This document shows positions 46,534 to 56,758 of a DNA stretch of 64,000 nt, piece after piece; positions within the stretch are counted from its first letter, which is position 1, and each line of letters starts with the position of its first letter. Source of the stretch: Paramyrothecium sp. XJ0827 (taxonomy: Eukaryota; Ascomycota; Sordariomycetes; Hypocreales; Stachybotryaceae); assembly GCA_020881915.1 (NCBI GenBank), contig JAJFPB010000005.1, forward strand, positions 3,162,001 to 3,226,000, written 5' to 3'. Position numbers and translations under genes: made by a program. Under the pieces are notes generated by a model. The model worked only from the letters and a program-made list of their open reading frames with translations. It was not told the DNA's origin and made no database searches.

Positions 46534-49485
46534 CTAGATTATGATTACCCTCGGACGTTCTATCATCTTCATTTTGAAGTTCAGGATAGCACCAATCTCT
46601 CCACATTGCGCCTTAATCTCTTTCAGCGCCGTCAACTGCCCTTGGCTCACCACATTCAAATTGAGGTCCATTGCCAAATTAGCGAGGTTTGTAGCAAGAA
46701 AGTCGACGTCGAGGGTAGCATCTTTTTGACGTAGCTTCATGCGATACTCCATAACATACATGTCATGTATAAGTGTAGCAATAATGCCATGCCGGCCTTT
46801 GAGCGCTGTGGTGAGCTCGTCAAGAAGTGCCATTGTCTTGTCAGCCGCAATGTAATTGGTGCTGTCCCATTGTGCACCCCAAAGTCCCCCCGAGGTCCTC
46901 AATCTGTTGCATTTTTCAATTTCCAGTGAGGCTCCCTCGACGACTTGTTTCACCAAGTCATGAGCCTCTGATTCAAGCTCATTGAAACGCTCTCTTGCTG
47001 CATTAGGGTATGGCGTGGAAGATAAGTCCTGCTCACACTGTGCCAAATCTCCTTCAATGCTTTGTAGAGTGGAAAGAGAATCTTGAATAATGGATTCTTG
47101 GAACTCTATCAATGCCTCAACATCGGTTTTGAGGCTGTCAATATCCTCGAGAACTGTCTGTGTAAGGTCGTCAAGTAGGAACAAACTTGATGATAACAAG
47201 TCTTGGGTTATTCTCTGCTTGCGACGCTCCCAACGTCCCCACGATCGAGCTAAACCGTGATAATTGGATCCGTACCAGCATTGAACAGACATGAGTATGT
47301 CCCAGGGATCCAAGTTGGACCAGAAATCTATACATTGTAAAAGCATACTGCTCTCAGTCGTAGCTGGCGCCAGGGGTAGTGACACGTAGGCGTTGTAAGC
47401 CTCCGTCAAAGACTGCTTCTGGTTTTGGGCCAAGTCTTTGTCTGGCTTGATACACAAAGCGACCCAGTCGTAAGCGTTCCATAAGCTAGGCGCCCACTTC
47501 TGCATCACCCAGACCCCAACAACATCCGGCATGGTCAGTTTGGCATCAACAGATATTGAGTTCTGATCCCGAGACCGAAATAGAATGTTGCAAATATCAC
47601 GTCGGCTTCTGAAAGTCGCAGCTTGGTCTCTTTGGAAGGCGCGAGGCAACACAGAGTTGTCTCCAGTCGCGGTAAAGATAGTACAATGTCCTACAATTCG
47701 GAACATCTGTTGCTTCGACGTCTGCCTGAGGTGTAGGAACAATTTATTACCTGGGAACACCCCAACAAAATCCTGTGCGCAATCAATCCGCTCAGTGGAG
47801 ATAACAAGCCATACAGAGTCGTCGCCGTAATGGCCATGGAACGGTTCAAGGGCTGCAAACGGATGCTGCCTACCAGCCGTGAAACCTCTGAGAGGCACTA
47901 CAAAATCGGCCAAGATAGAGAGTGCTCCGGTGACTTTATGAACAAAGGTGCGATTATCCACCGAAACTAGCTTCTGTTCAACCGTAGTCTGGTATCGTTC
48001 GGCACCAATGTCGAAGCCTGTCAGAGCGCAGTCATTACAGAATCGACCGCATTTTGATAATCCTACTTCAGACGATGCTAGCGCAGAATCCATGTCTTGC
48101 CAGAAGAGTTTGGCTTTTTCGTCTAAGTCTTTGAAGAAAGTACTGCCGAATAATCCCGGTACCATTGCGAGAAGCTCATCAGACGATTGCTGATTGAAGT
48201 CCCACTGCGACGGACGAACGGCCTTCCAGTTTGGTACCCACGACGGCAAATTTGGGTACCGTGCCGATTGCAGCGTCAAAAGGTGAATCATCTGATGCTG
48301 AATGAGCAGATAAGCACCAAGACCCGTGTAAACTTGCTCGACGGAGAGTTTGTAGTCTGCCACGAGTCCTTGTTTTTCCAACCCGTCAAAAAGCCCCAGT
48401 ATCGCAAAGACTTTGTCTCTATCATCGGAAGCAACTGATTGTGCTGTCTCGAACATGTATCTTGGGAAATCCTGCGCTTGTCTGTAACGTGCCAGCTCAA
48501 AGTTCTGTATCCAAGCCGGGACTCGAATACCAGGCGAGTATTTTGCCCAATCCTTGGAAAAGAAGTTGTACCAATCGGTGATGCTGTCGCCACAATGCAC
48601 CAAGACCTTGCGTGACAATACGAGTTCCTGGAAAATCCACGTTCTAAGAAAGTATTTGCGTTCGAATAGTGCGTTTAGGATGGCTTGTTGTCGAGGTGAA
48701 GGTTGGTCAGGGATGCCTCTGTCGATTAGTTGTAATGCCTCCCGGCTGCCTCCGCCGTGCTCGCCGAGGTAAACCAAGCACCTCCTAGCGCTCGAATAGA
48801 TGGCTCCCATCATACTGACTTGGTGTGATCTTTCCAGAACATCGTTTTGATTGATACAGACCGCATCCAACCATAAGACTCGTTCGCGGTTGGCATGGCG
48901 TAGACGGCGTAGTGCAGCGGCGCAGTTATCTGTGATTAAAAGCACATCCCATGAGTCTCCTAGGAAGAGCTGCCGGCTCCGAGTATTATCGCCATCTTCA
49001 CCCGCCCAAACATAAGACACGGCTTCAAAATCTGTTCTTTTGTCATTAAGACTCGCTGTTCTTAAGTTTCCATGCAGAGGTTCGTCCTGTTGTCCGGCTT
49101 TCAAATGAAGCAGACGCATCTCGGTTGACGACTTCAAGGGCAAGAAAGTCTTGCCGAGCAGCGGCTCGGGTTCGAGTGTCCCAGCAGACAGAGCAACCAC
49201 ATCGTCGTTTTGCAAAGTGTTTTCGGCTCGCAGCTGGTCCGTCAGCATCGGGCCGATGTCAACTCCTCCACTTTGACTCAGCCACAAGTTATCGCTATAG
49301 CCAACGCACGACGGCCAACCCAAGTTCAAAGCCGCCTGAGAAGAGTGCGGAACTGCCAATGGTCTGGATTGTTGACTTGTGATAAAGGCCAAGTCAGCGG
49401 TTCGATCACAATTCCCACAGAACGGCAATGCCCCGGCAAGAAAGACATCTGGCTTTCGGCATCTTTTTCCATGCCATGAAAGCAT
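46534..49485 (-). CDS. HET-domain (heterokaryon incompatibility) protein, intact
   Basis: Single-exon gene of 983 residues. The HET domain runs from about residue 153 (DFEAVSYVWAGEDGD) through VLWLDAVCINQNDVLERSHQ to YFLRTWIFQELVLSRKVLVH (about 290). A Cys-containing N-terminal segment (CRKPDVFLAGALPFCGNCDR) precedes it. The middle is typical of long HET proteins (DKVFAILGLFDGLEKQGLVADY). The last ~200 residues are rich in Glu/Gln/Leu and predicted helical or coiled-coil (about 780-983). HET domains trigger programmed cell death in allorecognition in characterised cases; partner and allele state are unknown. A second, broken HET gene lies directly upstream on the same strand. Confidence 0.93.
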   Translation of the reverse strand: MLSWHGKRCRKPDVFLAGALPFCGNCDRTADLAFITSQQSRPLAVPHSSQAALNLGWPSCVGYSDNLWLSQSGGVDIGPMLTDQLRAENTLQNDDVVALSAGTLEPEPLLGKTFLPLKSSTEMRLLHLKAGQQDEPLHGNLRTASLNDKRTDFEAVSYVWAGEDGDNTRSRQLFLGDSWDVLLITDNCAAALRRLRHANRERVLWLDAVCINQNDVLERSHQVSMMGAIYSSARRCLVYLGEHGGGSREALQLIDRGIPDQPSPRQQAILNALFERKYFLRTWIFQELVLSRKVLVHCGDSITDWYNFFSKDWAKYSPGIRVPAWIQNFELARYRQAQDFPRYMFETAQSVASDDRDKVFAILGLFDGLEKQGLVADYKLSVEQVYTGLGAYLLIQHQMIHLLTLQSARYPNLPSWVPNWKAVRPSQWDFNQQSSDELLAMVPGLFGSTFFKDLDEKAKLFWQDMDSALASSEVGLSKCGRFCNDCALTGFDIGAERYQTTVEQKLVSVDNRTFVHKVTGALSILADFVVPLRGFTAGRQHPFAALEPFHGHYGDDSVWLVISTERIDCAQDFVGVFPGNKLFLHLRQTSKQQMFRIVGHCTIFTATGDNSVLPRAFQRDQAATFRSRRDICNILFRSRDQNSISVDAKLTMPDVVGVWVMQKWAPSLWNAYDWVALCIKPDKDLAQNQKQSLTEAYNAYVSLPLAPATTESSMLLQCIDFWSNLDPWDILMSVQCWYGSNYHGLARSWGRWERRKQRITQDLLSSSLFLLDDLTQTVLEDIDSLKTDVEALIEFQESIIQDSLSTLQSIEGDLAQCEQDLSSTPYPNAARERFNELESEAHDLVKQVVEGASLEIEKCNRLRTSGGLWGAQWDSTNYIAADKTMALLDELTTALKGRHGIIATLIHDMYVMEYRMKLRQKDATLDVDFLATNLANLAMDLNLNVVSQGQLTALKEIKAQCGEIGAILNFKMKMIERPRVIII

Positions 49486-49664
49486 AATATGTTTGGTTGG
49501 TTGGATTGCGAGAATTTGGTGCGAAAGAAGATGACGAATGGGGGAGATTTGGCTGACATCAAAGCCGATGCTGGTTTTGTAGCCCAGGGTTCGCCCGTGA
49601 CTGGGTCAGCTTCCTGGTATCAACCAATAACGTGCTGTGTCACGACGTTTATGCATTGATATAC

Positions 49665-51653
49665 TTACACAAGCCGAATCCACCACCACCAAGTATCGTC
49701 ATGAATTTCTCTAGCATCACGCCTCTCCTTTCGTCCGTATCTAACCTCCATGTACCCCAGGCGTGACATCGTGCGCTCTTCCAGCATTTCATCCTTGTTT
49801 ATGTCTTCTGTCTGTAACTTGATCTCTCTGAATCCCCCCAATTGACGCAGGATCAAATATATGTCTATGTTTTCTGCTAGATCGAGATGCTCCGCATCAA
49901 AGTGCCAGACATGCAAACAATACACCTTTGTAGAACTTCCAGATGAAAACTCATGGGCAGAGTCAGGCCGAAAGTCATACACCTCGTGGTCTGAATGGCG
50001 ACCAATTGGAGTGATGTAGACTTTATGAAGTGGTTTGCCTTGCTGATTTAGCGAAGTTGTAATGCTAGCCTTGCGCAAGTTTCCTTTGATTTCCATGCTA
50101 TAATATTTTGCTGCCATCCGCGAAGTGAAAGGGAGCGGCATGGTAAAGGAGGTGCCGGCTGGGGTCGTAATCTCCGGTTTGAGAAGCAAACTTCCCCCGG
50201 GTGGCAAGACAGTATAAATGTCGTTCTTGACCACGCCATTGCAAGTACTCACCCACGACCAACTAGGTCCAAGCCATTACGTAGGCCGGCTTCCAGGCGT
50301 TGCCGATGTATCTACATACCAACAAATTTCAGTGTTCAGAAAATGGTACCAGAGTCCGAAGGTATTTCGAAGGTGCGTCCATCGTTGCGCGACACTCATG
50401 ATGCCATTGATGGCCAGGAACTTGTCCGTATCATGCGTGATCCGACGCGTCGTGTAGAGAGGCACAAATTGCCACCAGACACGTAGAAACGGGTCGTACA
50501 CTTTTTGAGGTCGTTTAAGATCGCTTACAGTCTGCATGAACGTTCCAAATGGCTCAGAGTCGTCGTCTGGATGCACTCCCATCCGGTGTCCGCCACTGAG
50601 ACCATTGAAAGCCAAATATTCCCTGAAATGCGCACGATGACCGGGCAGGGCGTCTCCGAGCTGCATCATAATTGTGTCCGTTTCCTTGTCGTGATAAAGC
50701 CCGGATTTGTTCGAATCAAGGTCGATGAACTCGTACTTGCCATTATCCTGTGATGCGTCTTCCGCAGTGCCACCAGGCTTTTGGCTGATGCTTGAGTCGC
50801 TCTGCTCTTCCAAATCTCTCGGTGGGAGGCGCCAGTCGCGAAAGAAAGCGAAGATGTCTTTGGGATGTGTGAGACCCTGGTTCTCGTGAGGAATGCTCCT
50901 GCGTTGGATCATCTCAGGAGCATCATCCGAAGCATCACACTCGCGACATTCCCACAGTACGACCCCATCCATGAACTTAAGCGAACGTGGCGGCATCATT
51001 TGTTCTTGCAGGACCCAAGCTCTGGTGCTGAGGTCTCCGACGCTTTCAGAAGACGCCTTTCTGTTCACGAAGCCGCTGTCAAACCCATTTCCGTTCACCG
51101 CCTCAATCACACAGATTGCCTTGCTGAACACAAGAGCCATTCGACGCGCTTCGATTTTCCAGTCTTCCTTGTCATCTTGAATGATACACAGGGAATCAAT
51201 CCATAGATATGTGTAACCCATCGCACGAGTCAACTGAACCGCCTCCTTGAAGGTTCTAGGAAGGTCCTCGACGCGAATGCCTCTCTCCGTCAACTCGGCG
51301 TAGTTGGCTGTCGTTGTCCGTAAAGAATCGTTGTTTCCCCATCTGTGGCTGAGGGCGACATATTGTAATTCGCTAGTTGGTTCGATGTTAGGCTCCACGA
51401 TGCGAACAATATCGCTCGCCTCTGAGGAGCATTCTAGACGTAACAGCCGCGAAGGGCCTCCGTCCAGGTCAACAATTTAATGGCTATTGTCCGTGCAAAA
51501 TATAGTGGTAGCACGAGCTTGTCGTTGGCATGAATGGTGACTTGAGATGCATTCTTCTATCCACTTTTTCGCCAAAGATGCTACCTTCTTTCTCAAGGAC
51601 TTTTCGGCATCTTCCTCCAGGCAATCGTTCCCGTCAGTTGGAGTAGACGTATT
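49665..51653 (-). pseudogene. HET-domain gene broken by in-frame stop codons
   Basis: One minus-strand frame carries a HET protein from about 51653 to 49665 but has TAA stops at 51479-51477 and 50279-50277. The part before the first stop shows the usual pre-HET segment (KKWIEECISSHHSCQ). Between the stops lies the HET domain (QYVALSHRWGNND, YTYLWIDSLCIIQDDKEDW, STRAWVLQEQMMPPRSL). After the second stop the frame continues, without a shift, with the expected Trp motif (WLGPSWSWVS) and a C-terminal domain ending at 49665. An upstream TGA (51656-51654) closes the frame, and no start was found. Both TAA could come from CAA by one C-to-T change in a CpA context, as RIP produces. No intron removes the second stop. 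Most likely a recently inactivated gene. Confidence 0.8.
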
Positions 51654-52262
51654 TCATTCCCTTGAAGGTTGGCTGTGCGAAACATGTCTGGCAACACGGC
51701 GTGGTCGACAAATTTGGTCGAGGTCGGCTGCAGCGTAGACGTGCGAAACCTCAATCAAGGCAGGGAAAGGTTTGCTACGGGTTTAGAAGAAGAAGAAGGT
51801 CAATGTTGAGGCCAAATTTTGAGCTACTCTTTCTATCCTCTTATGTCTACGATGATTAAGTCCCCTGCAAAACTGACGCATGGCTGCCTCATGGAAGACT
51901 GTGCTCGGTGACATTTTGCCGCAACTGCTTTAGCACCAGCAAAAGGTGCCAGGGATCATACATGAGGCGCAGCCTATCTATAAGCTCGTACGAGACCCAT
52001 ATTGACTCAAAATGCCGTAGCAACACTGCGAATCAGGTTCAACGACGAGAATGGTGGTGAAAGCAGAGGATTTGATGTAGGGTAGGGGGCACAGCCGATG
52101 ACGGCGTGGGATGGTGCCGGGCCGTCACGTGCGCCGTAAGACCGAGGCTGAAGCTGTCTGGCCGCCAATAGCCGATGTGACGACAACCTCCAACTTTGGC
52201 AGACGAGGGTCGGCGAAAGTCTCCAACCACAGCACAGTCTCATTTTGACGCCCTCAGCAACA
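51654..52262. other. Intergenic region upstream of ETFB
   Basis: Promoter of the ETF beta gene and any decayed 5' end of the HET pseudogene. The same HET frame continues upstream with further stops and no recognisable domain. Confidence 0.5.
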
Positions 52263-53167
52263 ATGTCTGCCCTTCGAATTCTTGTCCCCGTAAAGCGGGT
52301 CATTGACTATGCTGTAGGAACATTCAGCCCTGTTTTCATGCCCAATTTGAGGGAAGGCAGCTAACGTGCGGGATCTACAGGTCAAACCCCGAGTAAACAA
52401 GGCCCAGACTGGGATCGAGACGGCCGGCGTCAAGCACTCTATGAACCCTTTCGATGAGCTCTCAGTAGAGGAATCGGTTCGAATCCGCGAGAAGAAGCGG
52501 GCTCCTGGCGGTGTTGAGGACATTTGCGTCATCTCTGCCGGACCTCCCAAGGCTCAGGATGTTCTCCGCACAGCCATGGCCATGGGCGCCGACCGAGGTA
52601 TACTCGTGGAGCTCAAGGACGGAGAGGAGCTAGAGCCTCTCACGGTGGCCAAGCTGCTTCAGAAGGCGGTAGAGCAGCAGAAGAGCAACCTAGTCATCTT
52701 GGGCAAGCAGAGCATTGATGACGATGCGAGCCAGACTGGTCAGATGCTGGCGGGTCTTCTCTCGTGGCCGCAGGCTACACAGGTCAGCAAGGTCGAATTC
52801 GGCGAGGGCGACAGCATCACGGTGACCAAGGAAGTGGATGGTGGCGTAGAGACGGTCAAGGCCAAGCTCCCCATGGTATTGACGACTGATCTGCGACTCA
52901 ACGAGCCTCGATATGCAAGCTTGCCGAACATTATGAAGGCAAAGAAGAAGAAGCTGGACAAGGCTGCGCTGTCCGACTTTGGTCTGCAAAACGAGAAGCG
53001 CCTGAAGGTGCTGAAGGTGGCGGGTAAGCTAATCCAACCCCCCGTGCTTGTCGAATTGTGCTTGATGCTAATGATTACCACTAGAACCTCCCACGAGGCA
53101 GGGCGGCGGCAAGGTGGAGGACGTGGACGGGCTCATCGGCAAGCTGAAGGAGCTGGGAGCGCTGTAA
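52263..53167 (+). CDS. ETFB: Electron transfer flavoprotein subunit beta (mitochondrial)
   Basis: Accepts electrons from acyl-CoA and other matrix dehydrogenases together with ETF alpha. Exons 52263-52313, 52381-53023 and 53085-53167 encode 258 residues, the usual length. Starts MSALRILVPVKRVIDYA and joins in frame to VKPRVNKAQTG, then SMNPFDELSVEESVRIRE. The signature-like core is VILGKQSIDDDASQTGQM and TTDLRLNEPRYASLPNIMKA, with the Lys-rich AKKKKLDK (recognition-loop region). The C-terminus is split by the last intron (GCTAAT branch) and ends KLKELGAL. All blocks intact. Confidence 0.96.
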
Positions 53168-54247
53168 ATGAAGTCCAATTGAGCCATTGATAGCCATGAA
53201 CCATCACGACTGTACATTTAAGATCCAACATTGTTCATATACATGGCGGTGCATACCTATCATTAGATGAACATGGCAGGAACAATTGATTAGCTTCCAA
53301 TGAGTCAATTTCTGGGATAGGCAAAGCATCCCTTGCAGGCCGGTTCCTGGTGTTGATGATCAGCAGGGAATGGGACTAGCAGAGGCCTCCTCGATCGTAA
53401 TCTTGGCGTCCTTCAATGCCGAGATTCTTCTCCATTCTGCCTCATGCAATTCTGCACATGTCGCCGGGCGCCCTTTGACATCTACATCTAAGCACTAATG
53501 CCAACGGACCACAAAAGGGAAAGGTAAGATAAGGTAAGGTTTAGTACCTTATCATACTGAAGGCATTCCTACGGGGGAGCAAAGCAATAGTTATGACGTC
53601 CATTCCCATACCTCACCGGGTTTCAAGCGAGTCAATTTATTTCATAAAATAGGACCGTCAAAGAAACTAGACAATGCCTTATCGCCCAATTGCCACCATT
53701 GCTTGAGCAAATTTAGTACTGCGGTGACGGTATTGAGGTCACTGCTACGCATTGGCTCCGTTTCATTTCATTTCATTGGCGGTAACAAAGTAGCGACGAT
53801 ATCGGCGCACAAAGAGCAACCAAGGAGCCCCTCTCCCAGCGAGCCCCACCGTTGGGTCTGCCGGGCACAAGTACCGGCACAGCACCCGTAAGGCGGGAAG
53901 GGACTTGGGCTGGGAGAAGTATAGGAAAAACCCTACTTGGCCCAATCACGGGCTAGCCTTTATCAGCATGGCCGGAATATCCTGGCGCAGCGTTTCCTCA
54001 CGGCTGCCAGTGACTAACCGGCTCCGGTCTTCCGCTACAGCACCTTATCTCTGGCCCCCGAGAAAATTATCACCGCCCTCGCCCTGGCTAGACGTGACTT
54101 GTCTTTTCTTCTCTCTCACCTGCATCCCTCCAGACCGCATCAACCCTCCCGAACACGCATCTCTGAGTCTCCGACCCGAAGCTGCTCTCTACCGATACAT
54201 CTTCCCTTTTCCCACATATTGAGTCGAATTCTGTTCAATCCGCCCTT
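53168..54247. other. Intergenic region and arg-2 promoter
   Basis: Contains GGTAAGATAAGGTAAGG and TAGTACCTTATC words at about 53521-53552 and a short TTTCATTTCATTTCATT microrepeat near 53760. Pyrimidine-rich sequence follows toward the arg-2 leader. No gene supported. Confidence 0.5.
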
Positions 54248-54608
54248 ATGAACGGGCGCCCGTCAGTCTTCACTTCCCAGGTAAGCCCTGTTCCCACCTT
54301 TGTTTGCATGCTCCCGCGTTTGGGGTCTCAACACCCCGCCATGTGCAACCCATTGAGGTCGTTTGACTCAATTGGAAAAGCCATGATGCTACCACTGAAA
54401 ATTTTGTCTCCCTCCATTTGCTTTGCTCTCCCGCTCTTCAATTCGAGCATTGGAATCTTCGAAATTGGGCTCCGTTGACTGACGCATTCTGACAGGATTA
54501 TCTTTCTGGTTCGTCTTGACTCACCGCCTCCTAACTCCCAGCCGAACTAGGGTCGTAGCTAACCTCAATGTCGCTCCAGACCACTTGTGGAGGTCCCTGT
54601 CCATCTGA
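54248..54608 (+). promoter_or_regulatory. Arginine attenuator peptide (AAP) uORF, split by two introns
   Basis: Upstream ORF of the arginine-specific carbamoyl phosphate synthase gene. Three exons, 54248-54280, 54496-54508 (13 nt) and 54580-54608, rebuild a 24-codon peptide that begins MNGRPSVFTSQ, passes through DYLS and ends DHLWRSLSI. This matches the Neurospora arg-2 AAP, including the Asp (codon 12) known to be needed for arginine-dependent stalling. Introns: 54281-54495 (GTAAGC...GACAG) and 54509-54579 (GTTCGT...CTCCAG, with a GCTAAC branch). The uORF stop lies 53 nt before the main ATG. Known mechanism: the nascent peptide stalls the ribosome at its stop codon when arginine is high, reducing main-ORF translation and triggering mRNA decay. 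If either intron is retained, the peptide end changes and the stalling signal would be lost. Confidence 0.93.
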
Positions 54609-54661
54609 GGTCCCTTCTATCCAAGACATATTCTAGCTTTCTTCCCCTAACCACCTACACA

Positions 54662-56092
54662 ATGTTTACCCGACTTGCATTCGGTGCTGCCAAATCCGCG
54701 GCTAGGCCCGCGTCGATTCCCGGCCGTCTGGCCATCCAGATTCGAACCATTTCCGACCAGGCTGTCGCTGAAGGCAGCAAGGGCAGGGTGATGCCCTTCA
54801 AGGCTACTCGAGCCACTGCTCCCGTCCAGTCTCTTCCTGCTACCTTCACCATCCGAGTATGTCTTCCTGCATCTCGCATTGGCCTGGGATCTTACTGACC
54901 TGTCACACAGGATGGCCCGGTGTTCCGTGGCAAGGCCTTCGGTGCCAACGCCAACATCTCCGGCGAGGCCGTCTTCACCACCTCCCTCGTGGGATACCCC
55001 GAGTCCATGACTGATCCCTCCTACCGAGGTCAGATTTTGGTCTTCACCCAGCCTCTGATTGGCAACTATGGTGTCCCTTCGAACGAACGAGACGAGTACA
55101 ACCTCCTCAAGTACTTCGAGTCTCCTCACGTCCAGTGCGCTGGTGTGGTTGTTTCCGACGTGGCCCTTAACTACAGCCACTGGACCGCCGTGGAGAGCTT
55201 GGGAGAGTGGTGTGCCCGTGAGGGTGTTCCCGCCATCTCCGGCGTTGACACTCGAGCCATTGTTACCTACCTTCGAGAGCAGGGTTCGTCCCTTGCCAGG
55301 ATCTCGATTGGCGATGAGTACGATGCCGACGAGGACGAGAGCTTCGTCGACCCTGGCCAGATCAACCTTGTCAAGCGAGTGACTACCAAGGCTCCTTTCG
55401 TGGTCGAGAGCCCTGGTGCCTCGCTGCACGTTGCCCTCCTTGACTGTGGTGTTAAGGAGAACATCCTGCGCAGCTTGGTCAGCCGTGGCGCCTCCGTCAC
55501 CGTCTTCCCCTACAACTACCCCATCCACAAGGTCGCCCAGCACTTCGATGGTGTCTTCATCTCCAACGGCCCCGGTGACCCCACCCATTGCCAGGAGACT
55601 GTCTACAACCTGGCTCGCCTGATGGAGACCTCATCTATCCCCATCATGGGTATCTGCCTGGGTCACCAGCTTCTCGCCCTCGCTGTCGGTGCTCGCACCA
55701 TCAAGCTCAAGTACGGTAACCGAGCTCACAACATTCCTGCCCTTGACCTTACCACTGGTCAATGCCACATCACCAGCCAGAACCACGGTTACGCCGTCGA
55801 TGCCAGCACCCTGCCCAGCGAGTTCAAGGAGTACTTTGTGAACCTCAACGACGGCAGCAACGAGGGTATGCTGCACAAGACCCGACCCATCTTCTCCACC
55901 CAGTTCCACCCCGAGGCCAAGGGTGGCCCCATGGACAGCTCCTACCTGTTCGACAGGTACATGCAGAACGTCCAGCTCGCCAAGAGCAACCAAACCGTCT
56001 ACAAGGACAACCGGCCCAGCCGCCTCATGCTCGACGTCCTCAGCAGGGAGCGTGTTGGCGTTGAGCCTTCTCCTCTTGCTAGCGCGGCCTGA
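54662..56092 (+). CDS. arg-2: Arginine-specific carbamoyl phosphate synthase small (glutaminase) subunit
   Basis: Supplies ammonia from glutamine for mitochondrial carbamoyl phosphate in arginine synthesis. Exons 54662-54856 and 54911-56092 encode 458 residues, near the Neurospora length. The first ~40 residues are basic and hydroxylated without acidic residues ([16 protein letters not shown]), as in mitochondrial targeting peptides. The N-terminal domain has [20 protein letters not shown]. The class-I glutaminase has the nucleophile Cys in [13 protein letters not shown] and the His-Glu in [19 protein letters not shown]. Codon use is strongly C-ending, typical of a highly expressed gene. Translation is expected to be repressed by arginine through the upstream AAP. 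Confidence 0.97.
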
Positions 56093-56758
56093 AACAAGGG
56101 CGTTGCTGCAAGCCACGAGGCTGGACTCTTTCGGTGTTTGGGGCAAGGACGTTATATCCTGGATTAAGTTCAAATCTGTTGGTTTCTTTCGTTTTGGGGC
56201 AAATACAAAAATGTTGCGCGTGGGCGGTGGGTGAGGAGGTTGACTGAAAATTGTCTACTATTACCTAGCACAGAAGCAATGAATGTTTTCGCATCTACAA
56301 ATGTATTGACTCTTGCACGAATGGTTGTATTGTGCTTGTAGCGTGTGTTCTTGCAAACTGCCACTGGTTCACCGAAAATGGAGACTCCCTCCCCCTAGAC
56401 GCGGTCCGATAAAAGTATTTGGCATCTTAAAAAGTGCGTATTGTGATTCAGCAAAGCCTCGAGCTTCGATAGCATCTCTATACACAACTACTGAGGTGCC
56501 CCATACTCTGCGAGTCATGAGTCCCCCGTCTCCATCCATTTCCACTGTGCTGCGATCCATCGGTGGCGCAGATATTCTTCATCAGATAGCCTTTCCCATC
56601 GAATCAATTTCCCAAACGCCTGAAATTCTTGCGAATATTGTCTCGAACGGATAATTAGAAAATACAGCAGCATGTTCCCAGCACCAATAGGAGGGAAAAC
56701 ATGTGCATTCATCGCAGACCTTTCCTCTTTCTTTTGGATATCGCTCCTCAAAGAGGCC
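56093..56758. other. Convergent 3' intergenic region
   Basis: 3' ends of arg-2 and the SAP/RRM gene. No gene supported. Confidence 0.5.

Noticed and set aside
54647..55588. 313-codon minus-strand ORF over arg-2
   Set aside because: Shadow of the strongly C-ending codon bias of arg-2, which clears stops on the opposite strand; no domain.
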